A stretch of DNA of 64,000 nucleotides. Origin: Crotophaga sulcirostris. Taxonomy: Eukaryota; Chordata; Aves; Cuculiformes; Crotophagidae. How positions within the stretch are numbered: the first letter of the stretch is position 1; each line of letters begins with the position of its first letter. The translations under genes were made by a program, and so were the position numbers. Under the pieces are notes generated by a model. The model made no database searches and was not told the DNA's origin. It was given only the letters and a program-made list of their open reading frames with translations. The stretch lies in NCBI GenBank assembly GCA_013397455.1, contig VYZB01000036.1, positions 1,534,657 to 1,598,656 on the forward strand. The letters run 5' to 3'. Shown here one piece after another: positions 37,301 through 51,816 of the stretch.

Positions 37301-40300
37301 GGTTTAAGCATCTTCCTTTAGTTTGATGAGAAGCTTCACAAAAGTGGACTAATTTAGGATATGAAGAGTTCCCAGTCAGCTATTTACCAAAGAAAAGACA
37401 AGTATCAGTTTGAGATGTTATTATGCCCCTTTCATCACCTAAACATACTTGTTACAAATCCTTCTGTAGGAATTTAAGGCCTCCTCAGCTAAGCCAATGG
37501 AAAGAGCTTTACATAGTTGCCCCTCCTCTGATACCAGAGAGCTGGGCTGTGTTATCTGCTCCTGCATCAAATAAGGACCGTCTGTGATAGATGTCTGCTC
37601 TGGCTTGGCTTCAAGTCTGCAAGCTAAGGGGCAGCAACATCCCATCAGGGCCATTTCTGCAATGAATATTTGATAGCCTGTTTATGCAGAGAACTTAAAT
37701 ATAGATTTGGAATGTACTGTGAATTCCCACTCAAACTAAGTGATGTGAAATCATGATGTGAAAACAAGTATTGAATAAGTTTAGTTGCTTCTGAAAGAGT
37801 TTTGATCAGCTTGTGCTATTATATTTCCTTGCAATTAGTTGCTTAGACAGGATAACTCTCTTGTAGCTTTAGTTATCTAACAGTTAATTGTCTAACCTAG
37901 GGAAAACTTTTTTGTGTTCCCAAGGAAAACTCAATCATCCTCTCTGAAAACATGCATTTAAGAAAATAGGTTTTAAAGTGCCCTCCCAAACTGACTCGTG
38001 TGACTAGCTTAGACTACATAGTTAACTCCTAGTGAACTGTTACTATGCAAGATAAACACCCAACTGAAAAAAAAAAAAAGGATAATTCTTCCTAATCTTG
38101 AATTTAAAAAGAGTTCAATGAACAAAATATCCCTTTATGTCCAGCCTTGGATAAACTCACTGTGGTGTCCAGCATTTCCATTGGAGAATGGTTTCTCATC
38201 CATTGTTTAGTTTCTCTGTCCCCACATACTTCAGTCACTCTTGGGTGTTGCTCCCTTAGCCACTAGCCACTAACCCACTCGTACTAACCCTCCTGCTCAT
38301 CTGTGGTGGCCTGTGTTTTATTTTGCTTAATCTGTCATGACCCCGGTGCTCTTTAATCACATTTTGCTGCAGGTCTGTGTGATAACTTTGCAGTCTTCAG
38401 ATGAAGCCTGTTGCTAGTATAAAAGAATATCTCAAATACTGCCCACTGTTTAGTCAGCTGCTGTGTGGATAGAGACTCAGATCCTACAGAACAAAAATTC
38501 AGTTGTTATGTTTTATTACAGTTGTTGCAAGAACTGACTATGAGAATATATGTCATATTTGGATTAATTTACCGGGCTGCATGGTACAGCTAAGGAGACA
38601 ATTATGCAAAAATATTTCAAGACAAATGCAATGAAAACCAGTGCAAAATGAAAGTAAATGTAATACTAAATCTTAAAATAATTTCACTACGAGTTATTAC
38701 TAGGTCTGTATTCACAGTTTTAAACTTCCAAGGGGAAATCTTTGGAGTTGGACAAGATAGAAGTACTCATGAAAGGGTTCAGATGTGGAAACACAGAGCC
38801 TTTTTTTCAGGAAGAAACAGTGGGAGGATTTTTTCAACTGCATATAAAAGGAAGGGAAATAAAGAATGCTTTTCATGGTAAAGGGACAACTAAAAGTTTA
38901 AGCACATAAGAGATCCAATAGTAACTTCTTACAATATTAATAGCTAAAGAAAATGTTGCATTAACTTTTCCATATGCCTGTCCACCGGCTTTTCCTGCTG
39001 TGTCCCATTTTCATGATTTCATCACACTGCAAGAAGTAGGACATGACAAGGAAAAGAAATAGCTGATTTCATTTAGTGTAACCAGTAGGAAAAAATAGTA
39101 CAATGTCATAGAAAACTAAACACTTTTTTGTTTCCATTTTTCACTTTTCTGTAAGACAAAAGGCAATTTTTGGTGGTCAGAATGGAAACTCGGTTCAAGC
39201 TTTGAGTTGTTATAGACTGTAATTCTATCATGTATTACTGTCAAAGCAAACCTATGTGATTTTCTGAAGATGGTGAAACATCACTTTGTTCTAAATGCTG
39301 TGTAGACAACAGCTGAAACACAATTTTTTCAACAGGTGAAAATCTGTAACTGCCCCACTACTCTAATTAGAGGTGTTTCTTCAGGACCTGATATAAACAA
39401 GAGCACAATGAATTAGAACTAAGCAGCTAGTTAATGGACTGGTTGATGGCATGAACAAGACATGGACAATTGGCTTCTGGAAGAGGATTTCAATCTAAAA
39501 AAGGAAGACACTTCACAAACACTACTTCTCCAACAGCCTAGAAGATGACTATTTCTTTAATCACAAACTAATTAGAACTGACTGGCTTCACCACTAAATT
39601 AGAGACATTAAGAGGGTCAGCTCCTTTAACAGGTTTGCTGCACATGCTCCATCGGTAGCACTCTTACAGCTGCACATACCCCATTCTCACTGGCACAAAA
39701 CAGTGACAACCAAAATCTTGAAGAAAAGTTCCCTCATTGACAGTACTGTCCATTTCAGATATAGAGAATGAATTTACTCTGCTTGCTCCCTCTGCATTAA
39801 TCAGGACAATTACCTACAAAGATTGGAGGGGAGAGGAGCAACAGACTTGTCTGGAGATGGTATTTTGGATATGGGGGATATAAGATATTCTGTCAGAGAT
39901 TTTGCAGCAAATTTGAGAATTATCTTGGCTAAAATATGCTAAATTAGATAGTGCTGAACAAGATGCTTGTGACTAAGCAACAAACAATAGCCAGAAAAGA
40001 ATAAAGGTCCGTACAGTACAAATTATGGATCTAATATTAAAAACTAGTAAAAACCAAAATCCTTAACTGCTTAAATATCTTTACATCTTAAAACCTTACT
40101 GAAGTGTCTGAAGATCTGTTATTTCACACAGCTAAAAACAGAGCCATATTGAGGATTTGATGGCCTTTCCCCTCTGCCAAGTGCAATCTAGAATTCACAG
40201 CACAAACAAGTTTAATTCCTCGCAGCAAATTAATCTGACAAATATATCTGAGTACACCTAATTTACACTGAGTTTAGCACAAAATATATACACTTGATAC

Positions 40301-41059
40301 TCATCTTTTCCATAAAAGTCTTAGTGATTAAGCACTTTCCCAGAAATCAAATCTCTCCTTTAGGTGCTAGAACACTAGTAATAATAACACAGTAAATACA
40401 TAAAGTACTGCTCAAGCACAGGCTTTCTCTTGATAGGATATATTCACATTGTCATATTTTATACACCTGTGTCAGCAAAGCCCCTAGTATGAATTGTTAT
40501 GAGTACAGTGAAGCTTCAGACTCACAATCCACTGCACAATCACAACAGTATTCTGAGTCTGGAGTTTTGTTTTCATCAGTGATTTCTACTGGCAATATAC
40601 ACCCCAAAAAAGGAAATCTTTAGTAGTTTGTGTATATCAGTGTAATCGACCTGACTTTAGATTTTCCGATTCTGGCATTGAAGGAAAAGACCACCTGTGA
40701 TAACCACTGCATTATCATAAACTTATTACAGTATCCTAAGGCTGGTCAAAAGTAATTTTTTACCTGATCTTGAACAAAATTGAAATGCTCCTATCTACTT
40801 TCTTACACACATTTTACAATTATAGATACACTTTTGGAGTATCAAAACTCCTCCACAGAATGACACAACCTTGTGCAGTTCATGTTCAAATTTACCAAGT
40901 GCAGTTTGATCTCATTTTACCAAGGCTGTTTCATTTTTCCTTATTCTTGTAACTTGTGTCATAACCTCTAGACTGCAGACATATGGGAAAAGCCTCAAAA
41001 TCGTTTAAGTGTTTCACCAGTACATTAGATGTGTAAGAACATTAGATGTGTAAATGGTT
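34338..41059. other. Unannotated intron
   Basis: About 6.7 kb without a recognisable gene or repeat family. It contains an A run of 18 at 35859-35876 and one of about 13 at 38047-38059. Neither follows a recognisable retrocopy. Confidence 0.55.
41022..41055 (+). repeat. 17-bp tandem duplication
   Basis: ACATTAGATGTGTAAGA at 41022-41038 is followed at once by a copy differing in its last two bases (41039-41055), just upstream of a CR1 fragment. Confidence 0.8.
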
Positions 41060-41525
41060 TTTGAGCCCCTCTATATAAGGAATACATCAATAAACTGAAG
41101 CCATTTCAGCAGAGAGCCACCAAGATGTTCATGCAGCTGAAGCATATGTCCTGTGAGGAAAGCCTGAGACAGACGGCTTGAGAAGAAATAGCTTTGAGAT
41201 TAAGTCCCCCAAACAACAAATCCCAATGCCTAAAGGGAGATGGACCCTGGCTCTTCACTGGTGCACAATGCAAGGATAGGACAAAATGGACATAAATTGA
41301 AACAAGAGGTTTAGACTCATAAAAGCTTTTTTCCAATGATGATGCCCAGGCAGAACAGGCTGCCCAAAGAAGATAAGCAGGCTCTCTATCCAGTCATTTG
41401 AAAACCCTGAAGGACAAAGGCTTGAGTCAGCCAGATCCAACCACAAACTGACCCTGTCTTCAGCAGGACATTGGACTCCTGAAGTCCCTTCCAACCTGAA
41501 ACATCCTGTGATCCCATATTGAGAT
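41060..41525 (+). repeat. Diverged CR1 LINE 3' part
   Basis: The order of words is that of CR1: ACATCAATAAACTGAAGCC, CAGCAGAGAGCCACCAAGATG, GGCAGAACAGGCTGCCCAAA, CCTTCCAACCTGAAACATCC and TGTGATCCCATATTGAGAT at the end. The ORF is broken in many places. AATAAA near its start is part of this CR1 word, not a polyadenylation signal. Confidence 0.8.
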
Positions 41526-44323
41526 GCCACTGCACCAAAAATGTCTTAGCCAATGCTACTAAACGATCTCAATTGCCTGTGTACCTATGCGTGTGTACAG
41601 GTGCATGTGCTCATGCAGATGAGCATGTGGAAATCCACAACAGTCTAGACTGAGATAATTCAAGACGCGATTCCGAGGGCATCGCAGGTGACGATTTACG
41701 CCTCTCTCACCCTGTCTCCATATGCAAAAAGAGGATTTCTGACAAGGGTGAGGCCTTTCATTGATTTGTCTCTCAGTCCTTAGGAGATTAATAACAGTTT
41801 AAGGCAAAAAGAAAACCAAGTGGATTCGCATCAAAAACATTACTAGATTTGACCTCATCATGTAAGTTATCTGCATCTTTAAGGACCTGTTACATAGGCA
41901 GAGATACAACACATTTAGTGTTGCCGGTCTGGATACTTTCTATTGTGACTACTGTATCACTTATTGCAAGCACTGTATAACTAAGACTTCTTCGCTCATT
42001 CCCATGAGGCTAGAGTTCTGTGACAGTGGGAGAAAAAAAACATTTCCTGATAGAAAGTGGTGGTGTGAACCTTAGTCCCTTCTTAAATATGTTTCAAACA
42101 CTTTAATCAGCAGAGAGCTCACTCACGCACTGTGACCACAGTGGATACCAAAGTTTTGAAAAACAGAAAGAAAAGCCAAAATGTACTTTGATAAGATCAT
42201 TTTTAAGCCAGCCTAATGATCTGCAAGTGACCCATTTCATGACTGAGAGCATTCGAGCTCTCAGCACTGACCACTTCTGCTGACCTAAATCAGCTCAATT
42301 CCAACGGAAGTCAGTTGAGTAAGGGTGATTTACAGCCCCTCCAATTTCGTCTCAAAATCTGATGTAATATGAGAACACCAGAGAGGTAAGGAAAAGAATT
42401 TTTTTTTTTTAAGACTAATTGCACAATTTTCTGTTATAGTAGACTGATTGCTTCCCTACAGTAAACCAATTCTGATGTTCTGTATTTTAATTTAATCGAT
42501 GAGAGGGCACCTGGAGTGGTAGAAATTCAAACACAACTTAGCTCATGTAGCTCAGGGAAGCTGTGGTCATCCTTTTGTTTTAACATTCTCCAGTTTTATG
42601 AGGGCATGCACTTAGTTTCATTAAGTTAATTAGTAATATATAATAGCTGATATACAATTCGCAAGATGATCATCACTGTAAACAATGTAAATAATATTTT
42701 GTAATTTATATTTCCCAAAAGCTATGATAAAACCTCAAATAGATCTGATAAAGTTCATAAAAAGCAAAAGAAAGGGATGGGAGTGAAATACGATAGCACA
42801 GTAATTACTATTCAGGATGGAGAATAACAGAGACTTTTTTCCTGGCTGTAATCAGTGTGTAATTATGGCCCCACAAACAAGGCAACACATAAATAAACAA
42901 CTAGAAACTAGTGCCTTGCTTTATGGTACAAATTTGTGGTCTCTTCAGGATTTTTATCTCCATTGCCCTTATGAACAATTCAAAACCTGTATTTTTTTAA
43001 GCTGCAGCTTTCTTCATCAGCTGCACAATGCAGAGGTACATGTTAATGCAGTGGAAAAGCCAGTTTACTAAAAAAACACCATGGAGAATGACAAATAAAA
43101 GCATTTATTTATTTGTCTGTCTGTTTGTTTGTTTAAAATAAGGCCAGGCATGAGGAAAAAGTGATTCTGTTCTATGCATGAGAAATAATTCAATAGCAAA
43201 CCAAAAATATAAGATTTTTTTACAAAATTGAATAATAAACATACACCACAGCTTCTTAACATAAAAAGACACCCAGTTGCCTTCTGTTCTGATTCCAGCC
43301 TCAATGCCTTGACCTCAAGAAAGCCTTGTCAAACAAAGAGGGGCAGGAATATCAACACATCCTTCAGATTAAAAGAAAATAATCAGAATTCTATTTTCTC
43401 CATTGATTTATCCATATTATTTGATGAGGACACTGAAGGAAAACAAGTGAAATCCGAGTGATGCCATTCCATTTTGATCAGTGGAAGATCTGGCCAATAA
43501 CAGCTGAGGAAATAGGTAACAGTTGAAAGACTATTTGCTACTTTTTGGTGAATAAATCTATTCATTTATTCTTATTAGCTATCATCATTATTCAATGTAA
43601 AATTTAAAAGCAAACAAAATGTTTTCTACATAAAAAGTATTAAAATTGGGTTTTGTACTGATTGGTTAAACAGAATGAAGTTGGCTTTATTGCACGTTTT
43701 TCCTCCACTGTAAAAAAAATCCTATTGCTAGAAATGCAAAGATACAAAGATACAGGTGGCACTATTATTCCTACAGTAAACCGCTTCCTTCTCAAAAGTG
43801 ATCTTAAAAGATGAAAATTAAATGTACATGATATATATACACACGCAGAGTGAACAATTTATACAGAATTATTTGTTTACTTTTTTCTCTTTTTCTTGCC
43901 TGGGAGGAATATACACTTTATTGAAGCTTCAAAGTCTGTAACCAATACCTTTACAATGTATTTTTTGGTGGGAATTATTTCGTAAAAGAGATTATCCCAT
44001 AATAAATCTCTCACAAATCAATGAAGCGGCTTTGCATAGGGAGTAATGGCAGAATCTGTATTTATTTTACATTATTTGTCCTAGAGCTTTGTGGAAGCAA
44101 TTCTTGGTAATTTATTTGATCACAAGAAATGGAAGTATAGCTAGTTGTGATAAAAACCGTGATAATAATGATCAGTAAGGAAGTATCAGTTCATACTCAA
44201 AATATATATTTGCAGGCATAACACTGAAAATGTATATGAATGTCAGTCTGTGCACAAACTCTAAAATTACCATTACAAAATGACTAAATATGTTTGGCAG
44301 TGCACTGAAGAAGTGGGTTGCAG
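41526..44323. other. Unannotated intron
   Basis: No recognisable feature except short simple repeats, for example a (TGTC/TTTG) tract at about 43115-43134. Confidence 0.55.
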
Positions 44324-45292
44324 TTAGACAGTGCAATCTAGGAGACCAGACAGACATGACTGAATGCTTGCCACATTTGAAGAAAAATCTTTGAATAGCT
44401 CTGCTAGGACCTGTGACATGGCAGTGTGAGAAGCTAGTTCAAGACAGCTAGACAAGAGAAACCAAAATATTCTTGCAACCACGTAGGCAAAAAAATGCAT
44501 TTTGGCTGCACTAGCATGGGCAGCCTTTGCCACAGAAAGCGAAGCTGGAAAGAGAAAGACATAAATCTTGTAGACCTCTGAAAAAATCAGGTTTGCTCTT
44601 AACTCTGTGACCAAAAGATGAAAATTATGGAAACAGCATTTGACCAATTTGTCAGCTGAAGCCAATATTTTTTGTAAATCAGGGGAGCTGGCAGTAGCCA
44701 GCTTGGCTCTCCAGGCTACTGGGTAGAGGAGACACAGCAAAGTCTCCAAACAACAACTGATTTTGCGTAAGCCAGCTTTGGTCCTACCTTGCCCTTGCTT
44801 CATTTAGAAAGCTTTCAGGCTGAAATGCCCAGAACTGTCTAAGGAAGGCAGCTAAATAGGAACAATGGGAACAGTGTGGTTTAAAACCTGGTTTATGACC
44901 TGGAATAACTGCAAGCAAACTTCTAAAATTGGTCTGGTTTCAGTGAAACGGTAACAAAAATCTTGCAAAGCCATACACAAAATGAGTATCATGCAAGGAC
45001 TTGTACCTAGGTAAAACTCATTTCTGAGTGCTATCGATGAACACACCTTGCTAATCCTTTTTCAAGATTTGACCTCCAAAATTGTTTTCTGAACAGTTAG
45101 CAGAAAGCCAATTGTATTGTTCTCCAAGTCAGAAACTACGGCTATATGTGAACAACTTTCCAGTAAAGGAGAACTATGGCTGAGGAGGCCTTCTTTGAAA
45201 CACAGACTTGAAGTATAGATGAGAGCTATGACAAAAAGATCAATGACACTTCTTAATAGTCCCATCACTCCACTCATGCTCCTATTAGTACA
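44324..45292 (-). pseudogene. Decayed single-frame coding-like tract, unidentified
   Basis: On the minus strand one reading frame runs 323 codons from 45292 to the stop at 44324 with only three internal stops: TGA at 45062-45064, TAG at 44852-44854 and TAA at 44804-44806. The last part alone is 159 codons long. By chance one would expect a stop every twenty or so codons in such DNA. Codon composition is mixed and the product would be rich in Leu, Ser, Ala and Val, with possible helical or membrane stretches (for example FFAYVVARIFWFLLSS). Stops are spread through a single exon-like frame with no visible introns, which fits a processed or unitary pseudogene. I do not recognise the family. The opposite strand, in the matching frame, has more stops. 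It could also be a chance open region in a repeat. Confidence 0.35.
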
Positions 45293-48200
45293 TTACTGGT
45301 TTAGTGCAATCATTGGCATCACTTCTGCCTTCATGACACTGAGATAAGGCTAATATTTTTATCCAGGCCAGACTTCTCAATTTCTAACCCAAAAGTAATT
45401 ACATTTATCAGTAGATGGGCCTGACAGTCTTCATGTCACCAGAATATTGGTAACATTTAATTTTTACACCACTCAAAATCTCCTTTGGCAGCATCAAACA
45501 CAATGAATTAAAAAAAATCACAAGATTCCACTTCTTTTTAAAGACTCCACAGATGATAGCTCTTGCTGAAACAACTCAATATTTAAGAGAGGGAATATGA
45601 TGAGGCCTGTTTTTATTTTTAATTCTAGTGTCCCTAATCAAAGCATCTTACTGTTGTATTTCTCTTTGTTCTAGACTCCTCTTAAAGAAGAACTGTAGTC
45701 GTTCTTTAAGAAGCTTAACCTTTTATTCTTTTACATAAAATTTTGTCCCAGTTTAAAACAGCAGATTCATCACAGCATACAACCATAATAACAAAAGCTA
45801 CTGGGGATTTCATTAGTATCATCCATAATAATTTAAATTGTAAATTCGTTGTGTATTGTCCCAGTGATGCTAGGAAAGCAGTACATTAAGCAAAACCACT
45901 TCATCAGGGAAGAGTTTCAGAACATCCCTCTGCTCTACTGCTGTTTAACTGCATTAAGTTCACACGCAGGCACTATTTTGATTTGAGCCCTTATAATTCA
46001 TCAGAACACAGGCTCTCAAAAGAGAAAGTCTGTTTAGTCTGTCTTTATCATCATGATGACAGCAGAAACACAAAATAGCCTGTGGCTCTGGGTGAGTTAA
46101 TTATCTACCCTTTTTTCCTAGGACACTGTCTTGAAGTACTAACACATTAACCTTGCAGACTGTTCTCTTAGACCTTCTGCACAGCATGAGATTACTACTA
46201 GTCTCAACTGGTTAGTGTCAAGTTCTCTGCTCTCCAGGGTTACTCAGGTCACTCCTCATTGCCTGGAAGATTAATTTCCTTCTTAGGGACAGGGTAAGTG
46301 ACAGGGTAAGTTTAAGTGTACAAACACTTGAATTAAGTGATGGAACACATTCTGATTAGAGAAGAACTAAGTGAATCAAATCTACTGTTTGCCCTGATGA
46401 AACTGAAAGACTATCAGTGAACAAGATTTTTTTTTCACTAAAAAATTTATTCAGACATATTCTACAAATATATCCAAAAATATCTATTTTAATGAAAAGG
46501 ACTAGGACTCTCCAACAATACATTTTGGCTTGCCAATACCATAGATGTCACAAAGGTTTATATATAAATATAATATATTCGTATTTATATAAGACACAGG
46601 TGAATCTTCATCCACTGTAAGTCACCAGTATTCATTATTTCAGTGCAATCCACTACATAACTATCCTTCATGTGAGATAATTTTTCATGACATTGCAGCA
46701 AATATAAATGCAGTAAATATTTAGCAGAATATTTTAAGTATGACAGAAAGATTAAAAAAATAAATCTATAATTTTTCAGCTCTGACTACACATTTTCATT
46801 TAAGCTTTTACTTTTTACTTTTCACTGACTTTGAACAAGAAATAGATTGCACAAATGTACATCTTGATTCTTGGCATAAACACTAGACTATCGAAAGAAA
46901 TATTGATTCATTTGACTGTTTGGAAGTGTTGCTATGCAGCTTCACTAGAAACAGCACATCTTTTTTAATTTGTTCAATTCTGAAGGATTGTTTGGGTTTG
47001 CCTCTTAATAGGCATTTGGTGATAATGCTTTTGTTAATTAAATCACGGTAACACTCTAGTTAATTAAATGGTAACTTTTGTAAGACATATAACATATTGC
47101 TATCATAAAATTAGTGTCTTTTCTGAGCAGGACAGAGAGAGCTTGCATTCAGCTTCATTCCATACCACTAACTTTTTTGAACCTAAGAGCCTTTTTCTTG
47201 ATACCAATGTGTAAATCATTGATAACTGATGAGCACGTGATCCAAAAGCTTTTAGATCACTATGTAGTCTACAGAACATTGTCCTTCATCAGAAGCCATC
47301 ATCTTTTCAACCTGTCACAGAAAATTTTCTTCAAGACATCTGACCTTAAGATCCAAAAGAATAAAGTGATAAACTACCAAAAGATACTGTCGGCGTTTAC
47401 ATTATGCCCAAATAAAGACATCTTTGCAAATTTTAGAGATTCTGCTTCCACGTTCTCACAGCACACATCTGTCATACAGTTTCTGTGAAATAAAATAAAA
47501 CCAGTAGTAGCTTTCAGTAAAGTTTAAGTTTTTCAAGTTAACCAGTGAAACCTCTGGTTAAGGCAGGCCACATAAGGCTAAATAATCTTATAAGTCTAGT
47601 TGAAAATTTGGTCCCAAAGTAGTCTGGTTTTGCAATGAGTGAAAACTGGTCTTTACTAGGGCGAATTTGTGAAAATTATGCAAGTTTCAGTCATATGTAA
47701 GTACTGCATAACATCTTCAGTGACTTAAAATAAACTCTATCAAGATCACAGGCTGGCTAGTATAGTTATTCTGTAATGACTCGGGTAACACAGTTGGAAA
47801 TTCTACAGAAACACGGAAGATACGCAAACCAGTACTCACTAAGATTTCTTCAGGTAATCACTGCATTCAACAGAATTATCAGCTTCTAAGGAGCATTTCA
47901 ATAAAATTATGTACTGCCCAAGATGCTCATATTATCGCTTTAGGTGAGTTTCTTCTCACTTTTGTTAAGATATTTCACAGCATCCAATTTTGTGCTGCTT
48001 TTAGGAGGAGACCAATTCAATTATGTCCTTTCAGTCTTAGGCAGAATTGAAAGGTTTAACAGGTGAAACAGAGAAGTCCTTTTCATTGTACATAGCTCCA
48101 TAACCCTAATACCGCGATAATGCATTCATCAAATTTGAATACATGCACTTGGTTGCTCTTATAGCACACAGAAGGCTAAGACCCCTAAGCTGCTACAGTA

Positions 48201-48719
48201 AGTTTACACAAATCTGTATATATATATAGCTGGACTGACAAACAGATGGCATTTATGCACAAAAGAGTTTCAAAGTAGGAGATGGATTTAATTTATTTGA
48301 AATTATTTTAAAACAGCTCCATCTATTAAATTGGTAGAAGGTTCTCGAAAGGATTTCTTCAAGGAAAATCACATTTATCTGAGGTTTTCCTTAAATAACC
48401 CAATGATCAGTGATAATCAGAAATTTAATCTGAAGGAATTTACTTTGACACTTCAGAGTTATGCTAGATTCCTCCTGTCTACAAGGCATACGTGTAGGAT
48501 CTTTAATTTATCTTGACAGGATTCCAGGCTCAGATGCTGATTTTAGTTGTACACATTTCAAGTCTAAAATAATACCAAAGTAGATTTCTTCTGGCATAGC
48601 TGGCCACATTTATGTTAGTAAATGAAACAGGGCTGCTTTTCTAGCCTAAATATTAGTGTGCAGTCATCCATATTATCAAATTTTTAGCCTGGACTGGTAA
48701 TGCCTAGTCCTGTGAGGTA
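45293..48719. other. Unannotated intron
   Basis: No recognisable gene or repeat family. A 12-bp tandem duplication GACAGGGTAAGT occurs at 46288-46299 and 46300-46311. Confidence 0.55.
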
Positions 48720-48868
48720 CCACATCCTAAAGGAGGTGGTACACACTTGGAGGTGTTTAAAAGATGGGTACATTAGGTGCTCAGAGATATGGTTTAATAG
48801 TGGACAGGTACATTTGGAATCGTTGTTCTCAAAGGCCTTTCCCAACCAGGCGATTCTATGATTCTATG
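48720..48868 (+). repeat. CR1 LINE 3' end
   Basis: The 3' UTR words GGAGGTGTTTAAAAGATGGG and TGGTTTAATAGTGGACAGGT are followed by TTCCCAACCAGGCGATTCTA and the terminal repeat ATTCTATGATTCTATG. Same subfamily type as the copy at 51.6 kb. Confidence 0.93.
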
Positions 48869-51574
48869 ACATACTTCTGACAACTTCAGTAAAATAAACA
48901 TCAAACTCAGCCACTGAGTTTGAGTCTTATTGTCAATAATCTATTCAACCAGCAGGTAGCTCAGCTATTACTGAATTACTGCTGAAACACCTTCAGCTTT
49001 AATTCGTACAGTATTTTTGATGATTTTTTGGGGGGTGGGGGGAGGGATATTATTTCTATAGTTTCAAAAAGAAAAAGGCAAAAAGAAAGGTGAAACATTT
49101 TTCTTAAGAGAACTTTCTAATTATTAAGTGCTAAGAGTAGCATTAATAAAATATCTTGACAGGACTCTGTCATCTTTCACTCCATTCTAAGGTAAAATTT
49201 TTCACTCATTAAAACCCAAGAAGCACCCTATTAGATCCTCTAAGTCAACCTATTGGTCATAAAATAAGTTGAGTTTTAAAATAATGAGCCACTGATGTAA
49301 GATTAATGCTTGATTATCTTTGTGAAATTGATAACAGTGACACTTACACAGACTTGCCAGAATTAATGGGCCATACTGAAGTGACACAGAAAGGGCAGTG
49401 ACTGCTCAATTACTTTTATTAGAACTTCTTTTTTCAAATGATGGATTGTCATGAGAAGCATGCTATCCTTCACTTTCACCTGAGACCTAGAAAATACAAT
49501 TGTCAAAAGCAAAGTATCATGTTTCTTTCTTATTTATCCTACAGTTACTTTGATTTGTCATTTTTAACATAGCACATATTTGAAAGATTGTGACGCGTAC
49601 AGGGAAGCAAAAGAATTTGGAATTATGAAATAAAATTGAAAAAATACAGAACTGTATACAACAGTATAAATTTATCTGTATTTCTTTTTTAATTGATAAT
49701 GAATCAAAGTTACAAAATAAATAAACCAATATTTGATTTTGTAAGACCAGAATGAGGCAAAAATGTATGATAGATGTCAATGATAGAGGGTTAAGTGTCC
49801 ACTCTAGCCAATCAGGAGACACATGCAAGCTGTTCTTCAGGTATGAGTGCTTTAAATTCATCTGTCTTTACTCAACATGTCTATTACATTTACTCTATGT
49901 TTTGATTCATCTCAAGTTCACAGCCAAGAAAAGACAATTAAGGAAAGTAATAACACCCTCCCTATTTCATTACCTTGATAGAGTTAAAGGTAAAGTGAAA
50001 AAGCAGTGAAGTGAAGACCAGAGAAACAGAGTACTCTGAATTATGGTAGCAGCAACCACCATAAACCCTTCATGGTATCTGACATATTCTCAAAATAGTC
50101 CACCTTCCTCCCTCGGTAACAAATTTCTTCCAAATTCAGTGGTCTGGATTAATTCAGCAATGCTACTCTGAAGGCTGTAATAAATATACATATATATATA
50201 TGCACATTTGAATTCTGTTTCCCTCTGAACTCTCCCAGAAGAATAAGGACTTGTAGCAGGACAGCCTCATTAACCTTGTTTTTTACAATAGGATTCTATG
50301 TAAAGATTCCAGCCCTATAAACACCAAAGTGGTTGCAACAAAGGGAAAGAAGTGTACAGCTTTTTAGTGCATTGAAATGCTGATTTTTTTCATTCCTTCC
50401 CTCCCTATATCATACTCCCATCCTGCATAGCTTATTAAGATTGACACAAACTATGACAGAAGGTAAGTTGAAAAACAAGACTTAGATCCCCAGTATCTCA
50501 GGTACACTCATAAACTTCTATGGCAGTCCTGGTCTCCCAGGTGAACTCGTCTGCCACAATTAAGAAGCTTCTGTTGTTTTCCCAGCTCAGAGATTTAGGA
50601 GTAACCCAGTTATACTTCCTCTTCCTCAGCTGTTCTTCCTAAGTAAGGTATTGTTAGCAGAGTAGCATCCTAAGGATTTTGCAGGATGAATCCATAAGCA
50701 GCCAGCTGAGCTGAATTTATGGTTGCTTTCTATTGCAGAGCAGTGATGGAGCCTGAGGCAGACAAAAGTTCTTGAAAAAATCTCTAGTGCCATCTATTTA
50801 GCTTTGATAGAGGAAGAAAGAAGCTCAGCCACACTTAACTAAATTACACTGAACACTGATACGTGAATATGGTGCCAAAGTTAAATGAAGAGCTATGTGA
50901 AGATAATATTCTCTTTCATTGCAAAGACCAGAGCTAATCAAAACAATTAACTAAGCTATTAACCATACTGAACACACAGACTAGTATTGTTTACTACTCT
51001 TCCCAAAAGAATTTGTCCTTTTTCTATGATGATGGAAGAAGGAAAGACATTAAGTGAGGCGACACAATAAGTGTAGGGAGTGAAAATTATGATGATAGTA
51101 GAACCATCTCTGAAGAGTGTGTAGGAGAGCTAATAGTAAAGGAATTGCAAACAGTAGACATGTTGGCACCAAATGTGTCAGCCTTACACTATTCATGGGG
51201 GTGGGATGTAGAGAAGCTCTAGAATTAGTCCTTTTCAATATACAATAATGCAATTTTTCATGCTACCTCTTTAGAAAACTGAGAAGCAGAAGTGTTTTTC
51301 TCACTGATATTCTGTTTTTGATTAATAGACAGCATATATAATGTGGTAGCTCTTGTCCTGACTCACTCTAAGAAGCTCAGTTAGGGAGGGGATCCTATTT
51401 CTGCCAAATGGCATTAATAAATAAGTACGCATTAATAAACAAAGTTCTGAATGGACCTTCAAATTCTTTAATAAAAATGCAGCAATAAATTTTGTAAATT
51501 ACAGACGCATCTAATTGTCAATACTTTTATTTTAAAATGACCTTCAGCATATGCATGGTTTGGTGAGGATGTAT
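48869..51574. other. Unannotated intron
   Basis: No recognisable gene. It includes a G-rich run at about 49029-49046 and a (TA)n tract at about 50186-50200. Confidence 0.55.
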
Positions 51575-51816
51575 GATTCTATTGGCCACAAGTTGCACCA
51601 GGGGAGGTTCAGACTAGACCTTAGGAAAAATTTCTTCACCAAAAGGGTTGTCAGGCACTGAACAGGTTGCCCAGGGAGGTGGCTGAGTCACCATCCCTGG
51701 AGGTGCTTAAAAGATGGGTAGACAAGTTTTTCAGGGATGTGGTTTAGTAGTGGACAGTTACAGTTGGACTCGATGATCTCAAAGGTGTTTTCCAATCAGG
51801 CAATTCTATGATTCTA
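51575..51816 (+). repeat. CR1 LINE 3' end
   Basis: The ORF2 end words GGCCACAAGTTGCACCAGGG and TTCAGACTAGACCTTAGGAA are followed by GGAGGTGCTTAAAAGATGGG, TAGTAGTGGACAGTTACAGT and the terminal ATTCTATGATTCTA. Low divergence compared with the other copies in the window. Confidence 0.95.

Noticed and set aside
41085..41100. AATAAA close after a TATATAA word as an LTR signature
   Set aside because: The words belong to the CR1 sequence ACATCAATAAACTG and its upstream neighbour, so CR1 explains them.
46288..46311. Duplicated GGTAAGT words as splice donors
   Set aside because: They are on the plus strand, opposite to GRM8, with no adjoining coding sequence. They are simply part of a 12-bp tandem duplication.
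47114..47488. 124-codon plus-strand open frame as a gene
   Set aside because: No motif, AT-rich composition, no promoter or neighbouring coding evidence.
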